NCBI GenBank assembly: GCA_037179515.1
Contig: JAXCGZ010015118.1
Span: 175,910 to 239,909 of the forward strand
DNA from: Halocaridina rubra
Lineage: Eukaryota; Arthropoda; Malacostraca; Decapoda; Atyidae
Direction of reading: 5' to 3'
DNA length: 64,000 bases
In this document: one piece after another, positions 22,258 to 57,379 of the stretch
Layout of the letters: each line of letters begins with the position of its first letter
Numbering within the stretch: the stretch's first letter is position 1
The notes under the pieces: generated by a model
The model's database searches: none
Told to the model about the DNA's origin: nothing
What the model saw: only the letters and a program-made list of their open reading frames with translations
Translations under genes and position numbers: made by a program

Positions 22258-22580
22258 GTGCAGGTATACACTCCCACTATTGAGGGAGATGAAGTAGATG
22301 TTCTTTGTGATAAGTTGAAACAAGCAGTAGACAAATGTAATAATTGGGAGATTACAGTTGTTATGGGTGATGTAAATGCAAAGGTGGGCATAAGCAGTGA
22401 AGAGGTTGTAGGACCATTTGGATTAAGGAACGAAATTGTATGGGAAACAGTTAAATTGGTGCATGAAGCACATACAGATGTTGATAAAACCTGGTTTAGA
22501 CATCAACCACGTAAACTTTGGACATGGAAACCACCTGGATACAGAGCATGGAATCAAATAGAGTACCATTATTAGAAGGT
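22258..22580 (+). pseudogene. RTE-like LINE endonuclease fragment
   Basis: The frame encodes QVYTPTIEGDEVDVLCDKL, then VVMGDVNAKVG and VVGPFGLRNEIVWETV. It continues with DKTWFRHQPRKLWTWKPPG and RAWNQIEYH. These are the successive blocks of the apurinic-like endonuclease of RTE-type LINEs (QVYAPT, MGDFNAKVG, TWxxHxxxxxYTWxSPDG, NQIDYI). The catalytic D and N of the GD-x-N block are present, but the domain is cut off at both ends. It nicks target DNA in the intact element. Confidence 0.75.
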
Positions 22581-22699
22581 TCAGAGTACATTTATGGGAG
22601 AAGACTGCAACAACAATCACATTCCAGTAATTGCAGACATCAGGGTTTGAATAAAGATAGTGAGAAGGGGAGGAGAACATCCAAGAAAAGATGTACATC

Positions 22700-23975
22700 T
22701 ATATACCTTGGCTGTCTCCCCCAGTAGGGGGGTAGCCAGCATAAAAAAAGACAATAAGGGGATTACTTTGCTCTATGGGCAATGACGAGGGAGCTAGCGA
22801 CTGTTCAGATGGCACTGCTAGAGTGCCACAGCCCATCCTCCCGGCTCTTCCACAACCTGCATTGCTTCATAATTGCGAACTCCCCTAGTGCCCCTACCAC
22901 AGGGCTACCTCTGTAAGATGCAGCCCCATGGTAAAAGCAGATGCCCATCAGAGCTGCATCACAATCGCTTCCCACTTATTCCTATTCCTAGCACGCTCAC
23001 TTGCTTCCCTCACATCCATCCTCCTATCATTCAGGGCTCTCCTTACTCCGTCCATCCACCCAAACCTAGGCCTCCCTCTAGCATTCATCACCTTTTTCAG
23101 CAGCCTTTCAGCATGGCCAAACCATCTCAAAACATTCATATCTACTCTGGCTGCAAATTCTCTCCTCACACCCATTCTTGATCTCACCACTTCATTCCTA
23201 ACCCTAACCAACCGAGATACACCAATCATACTCCTCAGGCATTTCATCTCGAACACATTTAGTTTCCGTCTCTCACTTACTTTCATACCGCATAACTCTG
23301 ATTCATACATCACAGTTGGCACAACCAATTTCTCATACAAAACTTTAACATTCAATTCCAACCCTCTATTCTTCATCACTCCTTTCAATGCACCCAACAC
23401 TTTACATCCTTCATTTTCTCTGTGACACACATCTGCTTCTACTCCACCATTTGCAGCTATAACCGAGCCTAAATACTTAAACTGATCAACTTCCTCAAGT
23501 GTCTCTCCATTCAACATAACATTCAATCCAGCACCATCCTCATTTCTTGTACACCTCATACCCTTACTCTTTCCCACATTCACTCGCAACTTCCTTCTCT
23601 CACACACCATTCCAAATTCTGACATAGCTTCTCCTCTGAATCTGCCACCACCACAGTATCATCTGCAAACAGCAACTGATTCAGCTCCTACTCGTTATAA
23701 TCCCCATCTATCAATCTCAAACCTCGACCACACACTCGCTCTTTCACCTCTCTTACGACTCCATCAATATACAAATTGAGCAGCCATGGTGACATCACAC
23801 ATCCCTGTCTCAGTCCCACACTCACTGGATACCACAGTACATAGGTTGAGAAAAAGTTAGAATTAAAGCAGTGGTAAACAGTAACTGAAAATAGATGTTG
23901 AAAGAAGAATGCAATGAGAGTGATCCTGGAGAACAGTGCCAGAGGTGTGCACAACCTCCCTACATCCATCCTTTT
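22700..23975 (-). mobile_element. LINE reverse transcriptase 3' half, degenerate
   Basis: On the - strand 23,969-23,688 encodes LRQGCVMSPWLLNLYIDGVV, the block that precedes the RT active site. A frame break of about 60 bp follows, in which FADD-like sequence (tcatctgcaaacagcaactg reversed) is visible near 23,665. A 225-codon frame (23,625-22,948) then covers the thumb and tail: NVGKSKGM, VDQFKYLGSVIAANGG, NVKVLYEKLVVPTVMYESEL, then RWFGHAERL and RGRPRFGWMDGVRRAL. The last blocks are the usual C-terminus of RTE-like and related LINEs. The 3'UTR near 22,700-22,900 (gctgtctcccccagtagggg) marks the end. The + strand piece at 27,250-28,625 is from the same or a close family. Confidence 0.75.
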
Positions 23976-24360
23976 GAATACTCTCTACCTCGTAACGATG
24001 AAATCTACCTGGCCAGACTGCGGTAAGTTCAACACCCAAGCCATTTAAGGTATCTGAAGAGACAGGACAACTCCATTGATGATACTTGTCCAGGATGTAA
24101 CATCACAAAATCTAATGCAACACATTATGGATGACAGCACCACACAACCACATTTGCCAACAATGCAACATACACTCCATGAGAGCTCTTTGGGAAAGCC
24201 TGAGATTGGCAGTGGCCTTCTTTAAGGACTCAGGGCTGCTTGACCAGGCAGATTAAGCTGGAAGAGGTTTTTCATGAAACAAGTGTACAGAAGGCTTTTG
24301 GTAATCTATTCACATTCACTTCTGGATGGAAGATACATATCACAAAACATCCTTTGATTC
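23920..24360 (+). mobile_element. LINE 3' end fragment (zinc-finger-tail type)
   Basis: It contains ctacatccatccttttgaat, the stretch ending acaactccattgatgatac and tccaggatgtaacatcac. It matches the + strand copy at 41,985-42,300, where the frame keeps a C-x2-C...H...C-like tail typical of Jockey/I-type LINEs. It is broken by frameshifts and stops. Confidence 0.55.
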
Positions 24361-24369
24361 CACTTCAGT

Positions 24370-25715
24370 TCCCATAAGTCCAAGCTAGAAGATTAAATAT
24401 ACTAATAAATACTTATTTGTTCCCTAGCAGCCTGCCCGAACAGCCCAAAGTCCCTAAGAAAGATCACTGGTGATCCTGGGCTTACCATAGACTATAGTAG
24501 GGTGTATGTTGTGTTTTTGGCATGTGTGATTTCTAAGCAGTGCAATCATCCATAATTTTTTTCATCCTGGACAGGCTTCATTAAAGGGCTGGATGGTGTC
24601 CTCATAGAGCTTCTCAGGTTTTCGTTTTCCGCAAGTGGCAGGGTTTGGTTGTTGCAGTCTTTTTGCTGCTGCTCCTTCCAAGTTGCCTGTCATCTCATGC
24701 ACAGCTCCAGAGGGTGGACCTACGCTGAAAACACTGTCATTCCAGGTCCTGTACTTTATAAGAGGCTTTAGGGATAGTGATACATTTGAGGCATGATTTA
24801 ATCAAGAACTATACCATTAAAATATACAGGGGAAATAAATTTTAAATATATAAGCTATACTGTATTTATATGAATATACGATTGACCTTTGCTCACTTAA
24901 GATATACCTAGATGTGGAGGCATATATCCTGCATACACATACCTCATGTCATAGACCTGAAGGAAGCTATTAAAATAGTAAATACAAAATGCTTTTATTA
25001 GGTGAAAAACTGAAGTATCCAGCACTGCATATCCATTGTCACCTATGTCCAATATTCACAAATATAACTTCTAAAGGACACAATATCCTCAGGACAGGTT
25101 ATATACTTCACATAAATATCCTAATTTTGTAGTATTTTAAAGTAAATCTCACTTGGAGTAAAGCCGAAACTTGAAAACTGATACAAATTTTAACCAGTTC
25201 CATATACTTCACATAAGCTTTGATTTTTACCACAGAATTAATTATTACTTACATAGGGCACAATTTTCACCCCGTAATTGTGTTCATGCAGTATAACAAA
25301 TATTTTTCTTATCACAGCTCCATATCCATAAGTTAAAAATATAAGATAAAGCATAATTTTTGGGCATAATAAGATACGTATACAGAGTAAAGTAATGTAG
25401 AAGAGTACATTATTTCCAATTTCACTATTCATTTAAACCTGTGGCAAATTACTGTATACCGTTCACCTTACCACTCTATGATAATTCGCCTATCTTAAAG
25501 GTCATTCCTGTCAAAAGAAGGCTACAACTATCATACTGTTGATATTGATTTGAATACTGTATAGATGTTGATCTAATAGACATGGAAATGAAAGAGAACT
25601 AGAAGGCATATTGACAATACATTTCTTATTACTATGGGTATAAAAGTATTTTTAAATGTCATAATATTAACAAATATGACGACTGCAAATGCAACCAAGC
25701 CAACTGATTAAAGTC
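24370..25715. promoter_or_regulatory. Cdk1: Cdk1 3' flank with a candidate poly(A) signal
   Basis: No ORF of note. Read on the - strand downstream of the Cdk1 stop, AATAAA is present at 24,999-24,994, about 720 bp past the stop. Nearer variants may be used instead. Confidence 0.3.
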
Positions 25716-25721
25716 TACTTC

Positions 25722-46371
<20,650 letters not shown>

Positions 46372-46512
46372 TGTTCTCTGAAAGAATAGGAATCATTATC
46401 TAGATAACACAGTATGCAACTTTTCTCTTGATCTCTGCTCCTTACACTTAGAAATTATGTATATCATTAAAATAAAATGTCAATATGTTCCATAAGAATC
46501 GTCTACAAGCAG

Positions 46513-46910
46513 TGTAAAATAAAATATTGAACGGACAGAAACTTCACTACTCACCCTGGCAATGGGTCCAGAAATAAAAGAAAAACAATCAATGTGTCAT
46601 AGAGTCTACTATGAACAAGAAAAATACCGACCTGAATGACCATAGAAACCAGGAACACATCAAACAGAATTTCACTACGACTTCCCAATACTTTACACAC
46701 CGCATCCATATTCCTTCACTCCCCACCCCCTAAGCATAAAATCCCCACTCCCATCTTGTGACTCATCCTTACTACTTTATCCTATAAACATTACAGATTA
46801 TACTGTCGACACTCGTTAATATACAAAACCAAAACAAGTGTTAATAAATCCTCAAATGCAGGCAATTATTAATACTGTATCTAACAAGAACTAAGCTAAT
46901 TTACACCACA
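46513..46910 (-). repeat. 3' LTR of the Gypsy-like element
   Basis: 398 bp with TG...CA ends, bounded by agcag on the outer side and the purine tract on the inner side. It shares caatgtgtcatagagtc, gacttcccaata and ccccactccca words with the 5' LTR. Confidence 0.8.
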
Positions 46911-47039
46911 CCTCCCCTTGATCTCTAGATCAGTCTAATCTTCATCTCTAAAATTTCCCATGATATAATCTCTCATTCCCCTCAATGTGATACCTCACTT
47001 TCTTCACTATCCACCACCTGTCACAGATCCAAGATGTGT

Positions 47040-47490
47040 TGCAGCATTCCCATTGACAAAAATGTTATTCTGTTTGGGGAGCTACCACTAAGACTCAGAC
47101 AAACAGAATACAAAAGCTTAATAATTTTGCAGCTCGAGATGCCCTGGGAGGAATAAGAAATATGACCACATCACACCAGCTCTCAATAAACTTGGGTGGC
47201 TGCGGGCAGAAAACAAGGTTGCTTATGCTATTTATGTTTTTGTATACAATATTTTGGACCATCATTATCCTAGCTGGCTATTTGATTTAAAAACAGTCAG
47301 GGATATAAGGGGAACCAACACAAGACAGAGCAGTGAGCTCTTTATTCACAGAACAAACACAGACGCAGGTTCAAAGATGATCACTATTAAAGGGCCAACA
47401 CTATGGAACAATATTCCAGAGCATCTTAAAAATGCATCCTCCTTCACAGCTTTCAAAAGCAAACTATATAGTTTTCTTTTGGACAAATAG
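47040..47490 (+). mobile_element. LINE 3' end inserted in the LTR element
   Basis: The + frames encode RIQKLNNFAARDALGGIRN, then a 78-codon frame (47,254-47,490) with HHYPSWLFDLKTVRDIRGTN and ITIKGPTLWNNIPEHLK, ending FKSKLYSFLLDK. This is the C-terminal W-N-x-x-P-x-x-x...FK-x-x-L block of L2/Rex-type LINEs. It runs antisense to the host LTR element. Confidence 0.65.
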
Positions 47491-47919
47491 TTGCTGCTCA
47501 CACATAAACTAAACTTAATGATTTAATGCAATTTCCTTTAACACTAACCTCTCTATATGAAAACTGATATCGACTTATCTGGTCTCTAAGTTAAGAACTA
47601 ATTATTCTCATTGTAAGGAAAACAAATATGGTGATGATACCGTTAATAACGATACTATATCGAGTGTTATTATTATTACTTTATTATTAAAATTTTTATT
47701 ACAGCATTATCATTCTCTAGGAAAGCTACATATAATTTTACTGTATGTATTACCCTCTTACTTATTAGTTCAATTACTTGTCTACTTATAAGTTATTTTT
47801 ACTTTTAGAAGAATAACCATTATACAAAAATGGAAATAAATGTTTGTTTGTTCTTCCACCCAAGCAAACTTTGTTTAAACTGCCTCAATTGCCTAGCAAA
47901 TTCCCCTATCTTTTCCCAC

Positions 47920-49000
47920 TACCACTTCACCCTTCCCAAATTTCACTCTTCTATTCATAAATGTCACATCACTAAACTTACTGATCACATCCATCCCCAG
48001 TACTAACTCAATGCCATAAATAACTGTATTAAGAACAAGGGCCCTAACTCGTAATCACATGCCCTGTACTATCAAAACCACTTCTCGGATACCCTCGCAC
48101 CTAATTTCTCTTCCATTGACATTCATTAAACTCCTTTCCTCTCCCTCATAAAACTTTCCAGCTAATTGGGTGGCTATCAGTGTGGTTGAACAGCTGGAAT
48201 CCACTAATGCTGTTGCCTCTCTCCCACCTACCAAAACCTCCACCACAGGCAAAATACTTGGAAGCACCTTTACTGAACCATAGAGGTAGTCTCTGATGCA
48301 ATAGCCCCCCTTGGTCATTTCCCTGATTAGAGCAGTTAGCTATATGTCAGGGTTTTCCACATCTGTAACAGGTGATGTCTGGTTTTGGTTCCTTACACTC
48401 CCTTGCCAAGTGAGACCTCCACACATGAAACACCGGCCCCTAAACCCATGTACTTCTTCCTTTCTGCCACTCAAAATATCACACTGGTATTGTGGGGTCT
48501 GGCAATTTTCCACAGCAGTTAATCCTTTACTAGCTATTGCCTCTACCTCATTACCTGCTCCTCTTGTCAAGACTCTAGCTCTAACTCATAAATTATCCAT
48601 ATCGATTAACTCAATATCCTTTATCTGTTGTAATTTCAATGATATTCAGTCAGGGAATCCAATCACAAACTCTACCTTTACACTCTCTACAAGCTAACCT
48701 TATTTCATGAGCAAATACAGCTACTTGTTCCCCTAATCACCTCACAAAAGCATCATATGTACCCTGTGCAAAAGTTTCTTTCAATCTAATCTTGATCTTA
48801 TTGTCATATAATTGATCCCTTTCACCCATCTCCAGAATCCAGATAGAGTGCTAATGCTTTCCCCTCAAGAAACAACGGTATAAAGCTAGCCAAATTATTA
48901 ATATCCGTCAATTTTGCCAGTCATTCCACCCTCTTTAACCATGCAACAACATCTCCCATCCAATCATATGATTTCAGCATCAAATTTACCCTTCGTCGCC
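47920..49000 (-). pseudogene. Gypsy-like gag and protease remnant
   Basis: In - strand order: a gag stretch near 48,950-48,700, then two zinc knuckles near 48,445-48,350. The first is C-F-M-C-G-G with its H and C in a shifted frame. The second is C-Y-R-C-G-K-P, a stop, then H-I-A-N-C. The aspartic protease follows: VLVGGREATALVDSSCSTTL (48,240-48,170), where the usual D-S/T-G reads D-S-S, and a later GIELVLGMDV-like block near 48,000. Gag binds and packages the RNA and the protease processes the polyprotein. Stops, a frameshift and the altered active site show it is inactive. Confidence 0.7.
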
Positions 49001-49025
49001 ACGATATTCAATTGCCTAGATACAC

Positions 49026-49440
49026 TGTAAAATAAAAAATGGAATAGACAAAAATTTCACAACTCACCAAGGCAATTGATCCATAAATAAAAGAAAAACA
49101 ATCATCGTGTCATAGAGTCCACTTTGAACGAGAAAAAACCGACACGAATAACCGTAGAAACCGACTCAAACCAGGAACGCATCACACAATTTCAATATGA
49201 CTTCCCAATAATTTACACACCAGCCTTCTTCCCTGTGCCCAAATTCCTTTACTCCCCACATCCTCAGCATAATATCCCCACTCCCAATTCCTCCTACCTT
49301 ATCCTTACCACTCTATCGTACGAACGCGACAGATTATACTGTCCAACGCGTTAATATACAAAACCAAAATAAAAGTTAAAGAATCCAAAATCTGTGGCAA
49401 TACTTAATATATAACAATAACTAGGCTAATTTACAGCCTA
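49026..49440 (-). repeat. 5' LTR of the Gypsy-like element
   Basis: 415 bp; the outer end reads TAGGCTGTAAATT (TG decayed to TA). A classical primer-binding site is not obvious directly after it; gtggcgacgaagg lies about 22 nt inside. Confidence 0.75.
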
Positions 49441-50421
49441 AGCAGGTCACAGAGTTCCTTGGTTTGCTGGACAGCTTCATAGGACTTTTATGATTAACTT
49501 ATATCTAACTACACTTAAGTATATAAACTGTATCATTATATATCTTAAGCTACCCTGTCCATCATATTTATAATTCAGAATTTCAATGCACCTCCTAAAC
49601 AATGGCTGATGCATCCTATCCCTCCACCATCTCGATTTAATACCAGGTAATCTCGTCTGTAAATGTCCCTCAGATATCAATATGAACCAATTCAAAACAT
49701 ACAATTAATTAGATTTCTGTTCCACACCCCTCTAATCTCTCAAATATAACTTAATGGAATCATCTGAGTTCATACCCAACTCTGACATCTCAAACAAGAT
49801 CTACCATTGTGACATCCAATTTCCCGTGGCATCTTACTGACTTATATTCCATTCATTATGCTTGTAAACAACACCAAATCCAAAAACATTCATATACCTT
49901 TGTCTGAGGAACAAAGTATGTTACTGAAACTACATTTTTCTTGAATGCTTTGCTGTAAGCATAAGTTTAATGAGGAACACTTTGCCAGTCTGTAACTCCT
50001 TCAAGCTGTCATGGGTAGTATTATATCTCTCAACTTCAGAAGCTGATGTTTATATTTTAGAGAAGATAACTTTATTTGCAGCTTTAACACGCAAAGATAC
50101 AGGGCGTGGCATTCCTTGACCCATTAAGGATATCAGTTTGTCTCCCCCAATATAAAATTCAACCTTGAACCTAAGCAGTAGACTAATGACGTAGCCGAGT
50201 TAATGCCAATTGCCATACTGCATACTAACTGTTAATAAATGTCATATGAATCTTCATATTATACATTTATCTGGTAAGATACAAAAGTACAAACTAGAAA
50301 GCAATGCAACGTTAGTTATATAACCTAATTTAAGCCATTCTTTAGCGCATAGTAAATAAGCCTTTGGTTAGAGCTGATTTCCAGGCAAGTGAACTGCTAC
50401 AAACCTCATATGTTTACTTAC

Positions 50422-50650
50422 GATTTCTAAGACTGTGTTCAAAAACGTTTAAATTACATAAATAACAAAGGGAACGGCAGAAATTTGCATATGTCTACGA
50501 AAACTTTATATTAAATAATATCATTTCGCATGTTATCGACTACTATGAGACTGACTCGTCTCAATAATAGGAAAGAACTTTTGACTTCCGTTAACGTAAA
50601 TACTGTACCTAATTTGTAGAAAGAAACGGGGACAATTCAACACAGTACTA
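50422..50650 (-). other. Cdk1: Probable Cdk1 5' untranslated exon
   Basis: A strong donor, AAATC|GTAAGTAAAC, lies at 50,421 on the - strand. It sits just downstream of the promoter-like segment and is consistent with the acceptor 6 nt before the Cdk1 ATG. The start site is not defined by sequence; the 50,650 border is approximate. Confidence 0.4.
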
Positions 50651-50690
50651 ATTCCTCTGAAGGTCTCACTCCATCTGAATTCTGAATGAA

Positions 50691-50809
50691 CCAATGAGAA
50701 ACTCGCTTATTTACTGACCACTCACATGACTCCGTAGTCTAGCCATTTACCAATAAGATTGACGCATAAATATCAACCAATCAGCGGCTTCCTTTTCCTA
50801 TTTCCCGCC
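50691..50809 (-). promoter_or_regulatory. Cdk1: Probable Cdk1 promoter: E2F site and three CCAAT boxes
   Basis: In + coordinates: CCAAT at 50,691-50,695, 50,750-50,754 and 50,777-50,781 (ATTGG on the sense strand of Cdk1), and TTTCCCGCC at 50,801-50,809, the E2F consensus. Several CCAAT boxes with an E2F-type site are the known layout of cell-cycle promoters such as vertebrate CDK1, bound by NF-Y and by E2F/DREAM factors. No TATA box is obvious. The location, upstream of the 5' exon donor, fits. Confidence 0.55.
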
Positions 50810-50819
50810 TGGAAAAACT

Positions 50820-51890
50820 TTGGTTCTCTATGAAAATGAAACATTTTTTTTTATAATTTTTATCATGAAAATTATATCGTTTGCGACGATGCACGATTTA
50901 CGTATTCAATTCCGTTAATAACTATTAAATTAGTAAGTCTTATTATTTTTTTGCAATTAATTACTTTCCTGTGATGGCTATGCTAAAAAGGGGGAGCCTT
51001 TGTTACGACTTTCCCTTATTTTATTCTTCTGTTTCTTCATTGTATTATATTACCCAAGCTATGAGAGGACTCATCTTTCAATTTATCTTATCTTTATGTT
51101 GATATAATTGACTTTTCAAACAGTGGGTTATCTATTAGAACTAAAACTTAATTTCAGTGTTACGGCAAACAACAATAGAATATTTTTACATTTTAAAACT
51201 ATTTTCTTTTACTAAAACCACTGAACAGAAATGTACATGCACTTTCTTGTGCCTGAGTTCATAGTACAGCTACTTAAGCGCAGTGCCTGGCATATTTATA
51301 TTCAAAAATATACTTCCGGATAAGTTCCTATTAAGGTCTCCTCTAGAAATATTAACTGTGATACGTCTATTCCTCGTCATTCATTCGTGAACACAGTTCC
51401 GAGTCTAAGTCAGTAAAGCATTGGTCGAGGTATTGATTCATTGTAAATGGAGGTTTACACGGTCAAACGGTTCGTCAAACCCGGTTGTCGAACCTGCTTA
51501 TCATAAAATTACATGCTTATCATCTAAAAGAGGAGAATTCCCCGGGATGATTACATGTTCAGGTATCTCCGCAAAGCATTTGACATAGTATAATACTGTA
51601 TACCATTCTTATGAATAAGCTCTAAGAGATGGCTGGAATTGGTGGTATTAAAGTGTCCTGGTGTTAGAAGTATTTGGAAAGGAAAACCCCTGTATATTTT
51701 CATAGCACATCGATCAGACAGAAGGTAACTTGAATCTTAGATCACTGGCACCATTTCTTTATCCGATACAATGTTTGATTCCCTTCAGTTGCAGCCAATA
51801 CTCTAAATATATTTGTCAATGTAGCAAGAATAGTACTTGGGTTCTGAGAGTATACGAGGCAAAGGATCAATATTTAGGCGTGTATTAATC
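50820..51890. other. Intergenic DNA upstream of Cdk1, no gene seen
   Basis: Only short ORFs. Beyond the promoter block it could hold a divergent gene's start, but none was recognised. Confidence 0.4.
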
Positions 51891-52039
51891 TAATTGCCCA
51901 ACACACTGAAAAATAACGCCTCTCTTCAAGAAAAATAATAATAATAATAAATAAGTCTTCATCGTTCACATGGTTTTGTATATTCGTATTAATTACTTAC
52001 AGTAAATTAGTAGAATGAGCATTATAAAAGAAATATTTG

Positions 52040-54101
<2,062 letters not shown>

Positions 54102-54109
54102 CTAACTAC

Positions 54110-56390
54110 TTCTTTTTTCTTATGATCTTTGAATATTTTTATGTGATGATGAATGGAATGAACCTTTTCTTTTATATTATTTTTTTTTTATCAGAGAACA
54201 TCTGTTTCTCAATCTATCTTCTTATCAAGTATCTGATAAATCATAAGGTCTTACTGTAAACGAGTTTATCTTGTTGAATATGACAAATATATTGTTGAGT
54301 AATTCTAATTCTGTAGAATTTTATGAGTAGCTCAGGCAGGTTGAATATAAAAGTGAACATGGCCTATTCCATATTTTAGTATTTATTTTCAGCTTTCCCC
54401 CCTAAAATGGCTCTTTATTATTTTTGTGTATATTATTACCAATATTTGTCTCATATATGCGTTTTAACTTTCAGTCATCGCTTCCCAAAATCTCTCAAGA
54501 CGAAATCGAAACTGTCATATCAAGTAATACTGCATAATGCTAATGCTTTACATTATAGAGAAAGAATGTTCGCTGGTGTTATATTAAATACATGTCACTT
54601 ACTTTAGAACTATTAATAACTGTTATTACATATTATTGCTGGAGTAAAGTGACGTTTCCTAACTCGAATTCGACCCAATTGTAATTGAGACGTCTTCATC
54701 TGTTTTGTCATTTAACTACAAAACAGACAATTTAACTGAAATATAACATTTTCTTCATTAGCGAGATAAGACTTCACAGATATTAGTCATTCAAATATCT
54801 ACTATTAATATAAAGTAGTACTGGATTCGGTTTTACGTCACGAACTCCCTTAGTACTGAAAATGCTATTTTAAATTTTTATATATACAGTATTACTGAAA
54901 ATATCTGCTGAAGGGTGTCTTTAACTTACACTGATGTCGTCAAATAAAAAAAAAATAATGAGAAATCCCTAAACTATCTTATTATCATAAAAAGGCACAA
55001 ACGATCCTTAGGGCATTGCTGTAGCCTTTAACAAGAAATAATACATTTTCAAACTTTTTCTATCATTCATTAATAGCTTTATGACTTTGGTGTATAAAAT
55101 GAGTTCTTTTTATTTTATTTAATCTTCCATTTTCTTTTCGTATCTGATAACGATTCGAGTATATTAGTTTAAATTTTATTTGGCACTTTAAACAAAAAAT
55201 TTTTTTTTTTAAAGAAAAGAAATATGATTGACAGGACTGTAAGTTCTGTTAGCAGGCAAGGAAAAGCAGTCTAAAACCACAGAAATTGTGAAAATGTGGC
55301 ACGCACTACTTTTAGGTTCAGGTTCTGATCGAGAAGCCATGTCAATGTAAGAGCTGATGGACCAACTTAAAAATAAAAGAAGAAGCTAAATTAAAAACAT
55401 TATCAAAACACTCGGATTTAGAGAAGGCGAAGCTTATCAGTGTTCTACACATATTTAGCAAGGATAAGCAAGTTCTTTTGTAGTTTTAGGTTAGACCGAT
55501 CACTTTATTTTGGTTGACAATTATGTATTTCATGTGTATTTTGGTGTGATTTGAGTTGTCAACCCATATTACGAGCTAAAATCTGGGAATTACAATATAC
55601 AAGGAGAGAAGGCTTACAGGTGACGTGATAGCAGTACATTACCTGTATTTAATACCATGAAAGGATTAGACTGTATTAGTGTTAAAACGCTATTTCAGAA
55701 AAAAATATGTAAATTAGCGTCATATTTTTATATTTAAAGAGACATAGTGCGCTAATATGACAAACATACATTTTTCAGAGTAATTTCTATATGGAATAGT
55801 TTCCCCAATACATTCAGTAAATACCACAACAGTATATGACTTTGGAAATAATTACGATAAGATGAATGTGTAGATTAAAGTTTGGTAATTTTTTTAATGT
55901 TACGCGGTCTCATCCCCTACTTTTTTTTTTTTTTTTTTAAGTAGGTTCCAATAATGTAAGAGTTTTTGTGTTTTGAGCGAATCAGACCTTCATAATCGCC
56001 TTACTGACTTGTTTTTAGGTTAGGTTAGGATTAGTTAGCATAAGCTATATTAGGTTTGGAATAATTTCTGAAAGTTTTGAAGGTAAAATTCATTCAAAAC
56101 ACATTAACAACCATAGGAAAAACATGAATGTCACCTCCAAAAGGTGATGGGTGTAAATTAAAAAAAAAACCTAAAATTTAGCTGATAGGGAATGGAGGCG
56201 AACTAAGAGTAGTAAGTTATTGCACTGCATATCTTGCAAAATTCACCTGGTAATTCTTCAGGAATATCATGGAGAGCATACATCAAAACATTGATTATAC
56301 TGTATATCTGTAGAAGGATTTTATCAGTAGTAATATAGCTTATGGTGCTGTGTCATATGGCTTTTGCAGTTAGACTGTGTTAGGCAGGTT
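54110..56390. other. AT-rich intergenic DNA, nothing recognised
   Basis: Short ORFs only; a T run lies at 55,920-55,938. Confidence 0.5.
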
Positions 56391-56399
56391 AGAGGTTAC

Positions 56400-57262
56400 T
56401 GTAATCAAAGTGGTTGATTTCAGGGACATTCTAGCGTACATAAGATCCCTCCTTGCGGTGTGATGTACGGTTTCTTCTGATAAGGATTCTATTCATCTTT
56501 GTACTCGTCAATACTTTTTTATGGCCTGTTATGCCTCAAGGTCAAATGTTATTCAGTCGCATGTTTTGGCTTATGAGGAGATGGCTTTAGCTCTTTCTTG
56601 GTTTAATAGTGATGGTTTCAAGTCAACAATCACTAATTTAGCTCTTGATGGGTTTGCATACTTTTGTCTCTTACTACCAATATCATGTTGGCTGGAGACT
56701 TCCAAATTTTCATCCTGTATTGACAGTTGAATTATTTGCAATCTTGAAAGCTCTACAGCAGCTCCTTACCTTCCATCCATCTTCATCAATTGCCTTTCTT
56801 GTTGATTCTAAGGCAGCCTTGAAGTCATTCCGTTCTTCAAGTGCAAGATATGCTATTCTGATGTATAATTGCTTACAGTTATTAGTTCTTCCGCAGGAAT
56901 GTGGTTGTGGCATTGCATTCCAGTGAACCCTTGCCTATTGTAGTATCTCTACGAATGAGGCAGTGGATCAGTTTGCTAAGGAGGCTTTGTCTTTTCTTTC
57001 TGTTTCCCTACTTAGCCCAGCGCTATGTGATATAATGTCACCTCTGGAGCATGGTTTCTTCTCATATTTATCTTCGCAATGGTATGCTGATTGTTGTCAA
57101 GTATTCTTAGGCATTCACAAATTTGATTGGCATTTGTGACCATGGGATGAGCTCTGGAACCACAGACTAAAAGTTGCCATGGCATGTTTATATCCAGGAC
57201 ACTATTGCTGGCATGCTTATATGCATCATTTAAGTCTGGAAGGGACAAGCCTGATTTATGTG
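56400..57262 (+). pseudogene. LINE RNase H domain and tail, degenerate
   Basis: The + frames encode FHPVLTVELFAILKALQQL, then AFLVDSKAALKSFRSSSARY, and after a break STNEAVDQFAKEALSF. These are the ELxAIxxAL, xDSxAAL and GNExVDxLAKxA blocks of the RNase H domain found in I/Jockey-type LINEs. It is followed by LKVAMACLYPGHYCWHAYM, the post-RNase H RLRxGHxxLTH-like tail. The domain would remove the RNA strand from the cDNA hybrid. The RT part is absent upstream. Confidence 0.65.
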
Positions 57263-57264
57263 GG

Positions 57265-57378
57265 TTCGATTCTGCTACAGTGCATTTATAAGAGCATTCA
57301 GCTTTAATTCCTCAGCTCCATCCTGTCTGTGTCCACTCTCATGCATGGGTACTAATTGTGACACATAGAAGTATGTTT
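57265..57378 (+). repeat. tRNA-derived SINE fragment (AAGGGCATCCAGCC-type family)
   Basis: gtgggttcgattctgctaca, then aagagcattcagctttaatt and ctgtctgtgtccactctcat, a decayed version of 1,475-1,570. Confidence 0.5.
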
Positions 57379-57379
57379 C

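Larger units (their letters stand above)
46513..49440 (-). mobile_element. LTR retrotransposon (Ty3/Gypsy-like), degenerate
   Basis: Direct repeats 46,513-46,910 and 49,026-49,440 are homologous over their length. In the - direction the 3' LTR begins TGTGGTGTAAATT and ends TTTTACA. The polypurine tract AAGGGGAGG (46,919-46,911) abuts the 3' LTR. The 5-bp flanks agcag (46,508-46,512 and 49,441-49,445) are a perfect target duplication. The interior keeps gag and protease fragments but no reverse transcriptase, integrase or env, and holds a foreign LINE tail. It lies in the Cdk1 5'UTR intron in the sense direction. The LTRs differ at many positions, so the insertion is old. Confidence 0.8.

Noticed and set aside
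22928..23425. 165-codon + strand frame
   Set aside because: It lies opposite the LINE reverse transcriptase tail, which has clear family motifs.
54110..56390. A hidden gene in the unannotated 2.3 kb
   Set aside because: No frame above about 66 codons, no splice-linked homology and no repeats of note could be found by eye.
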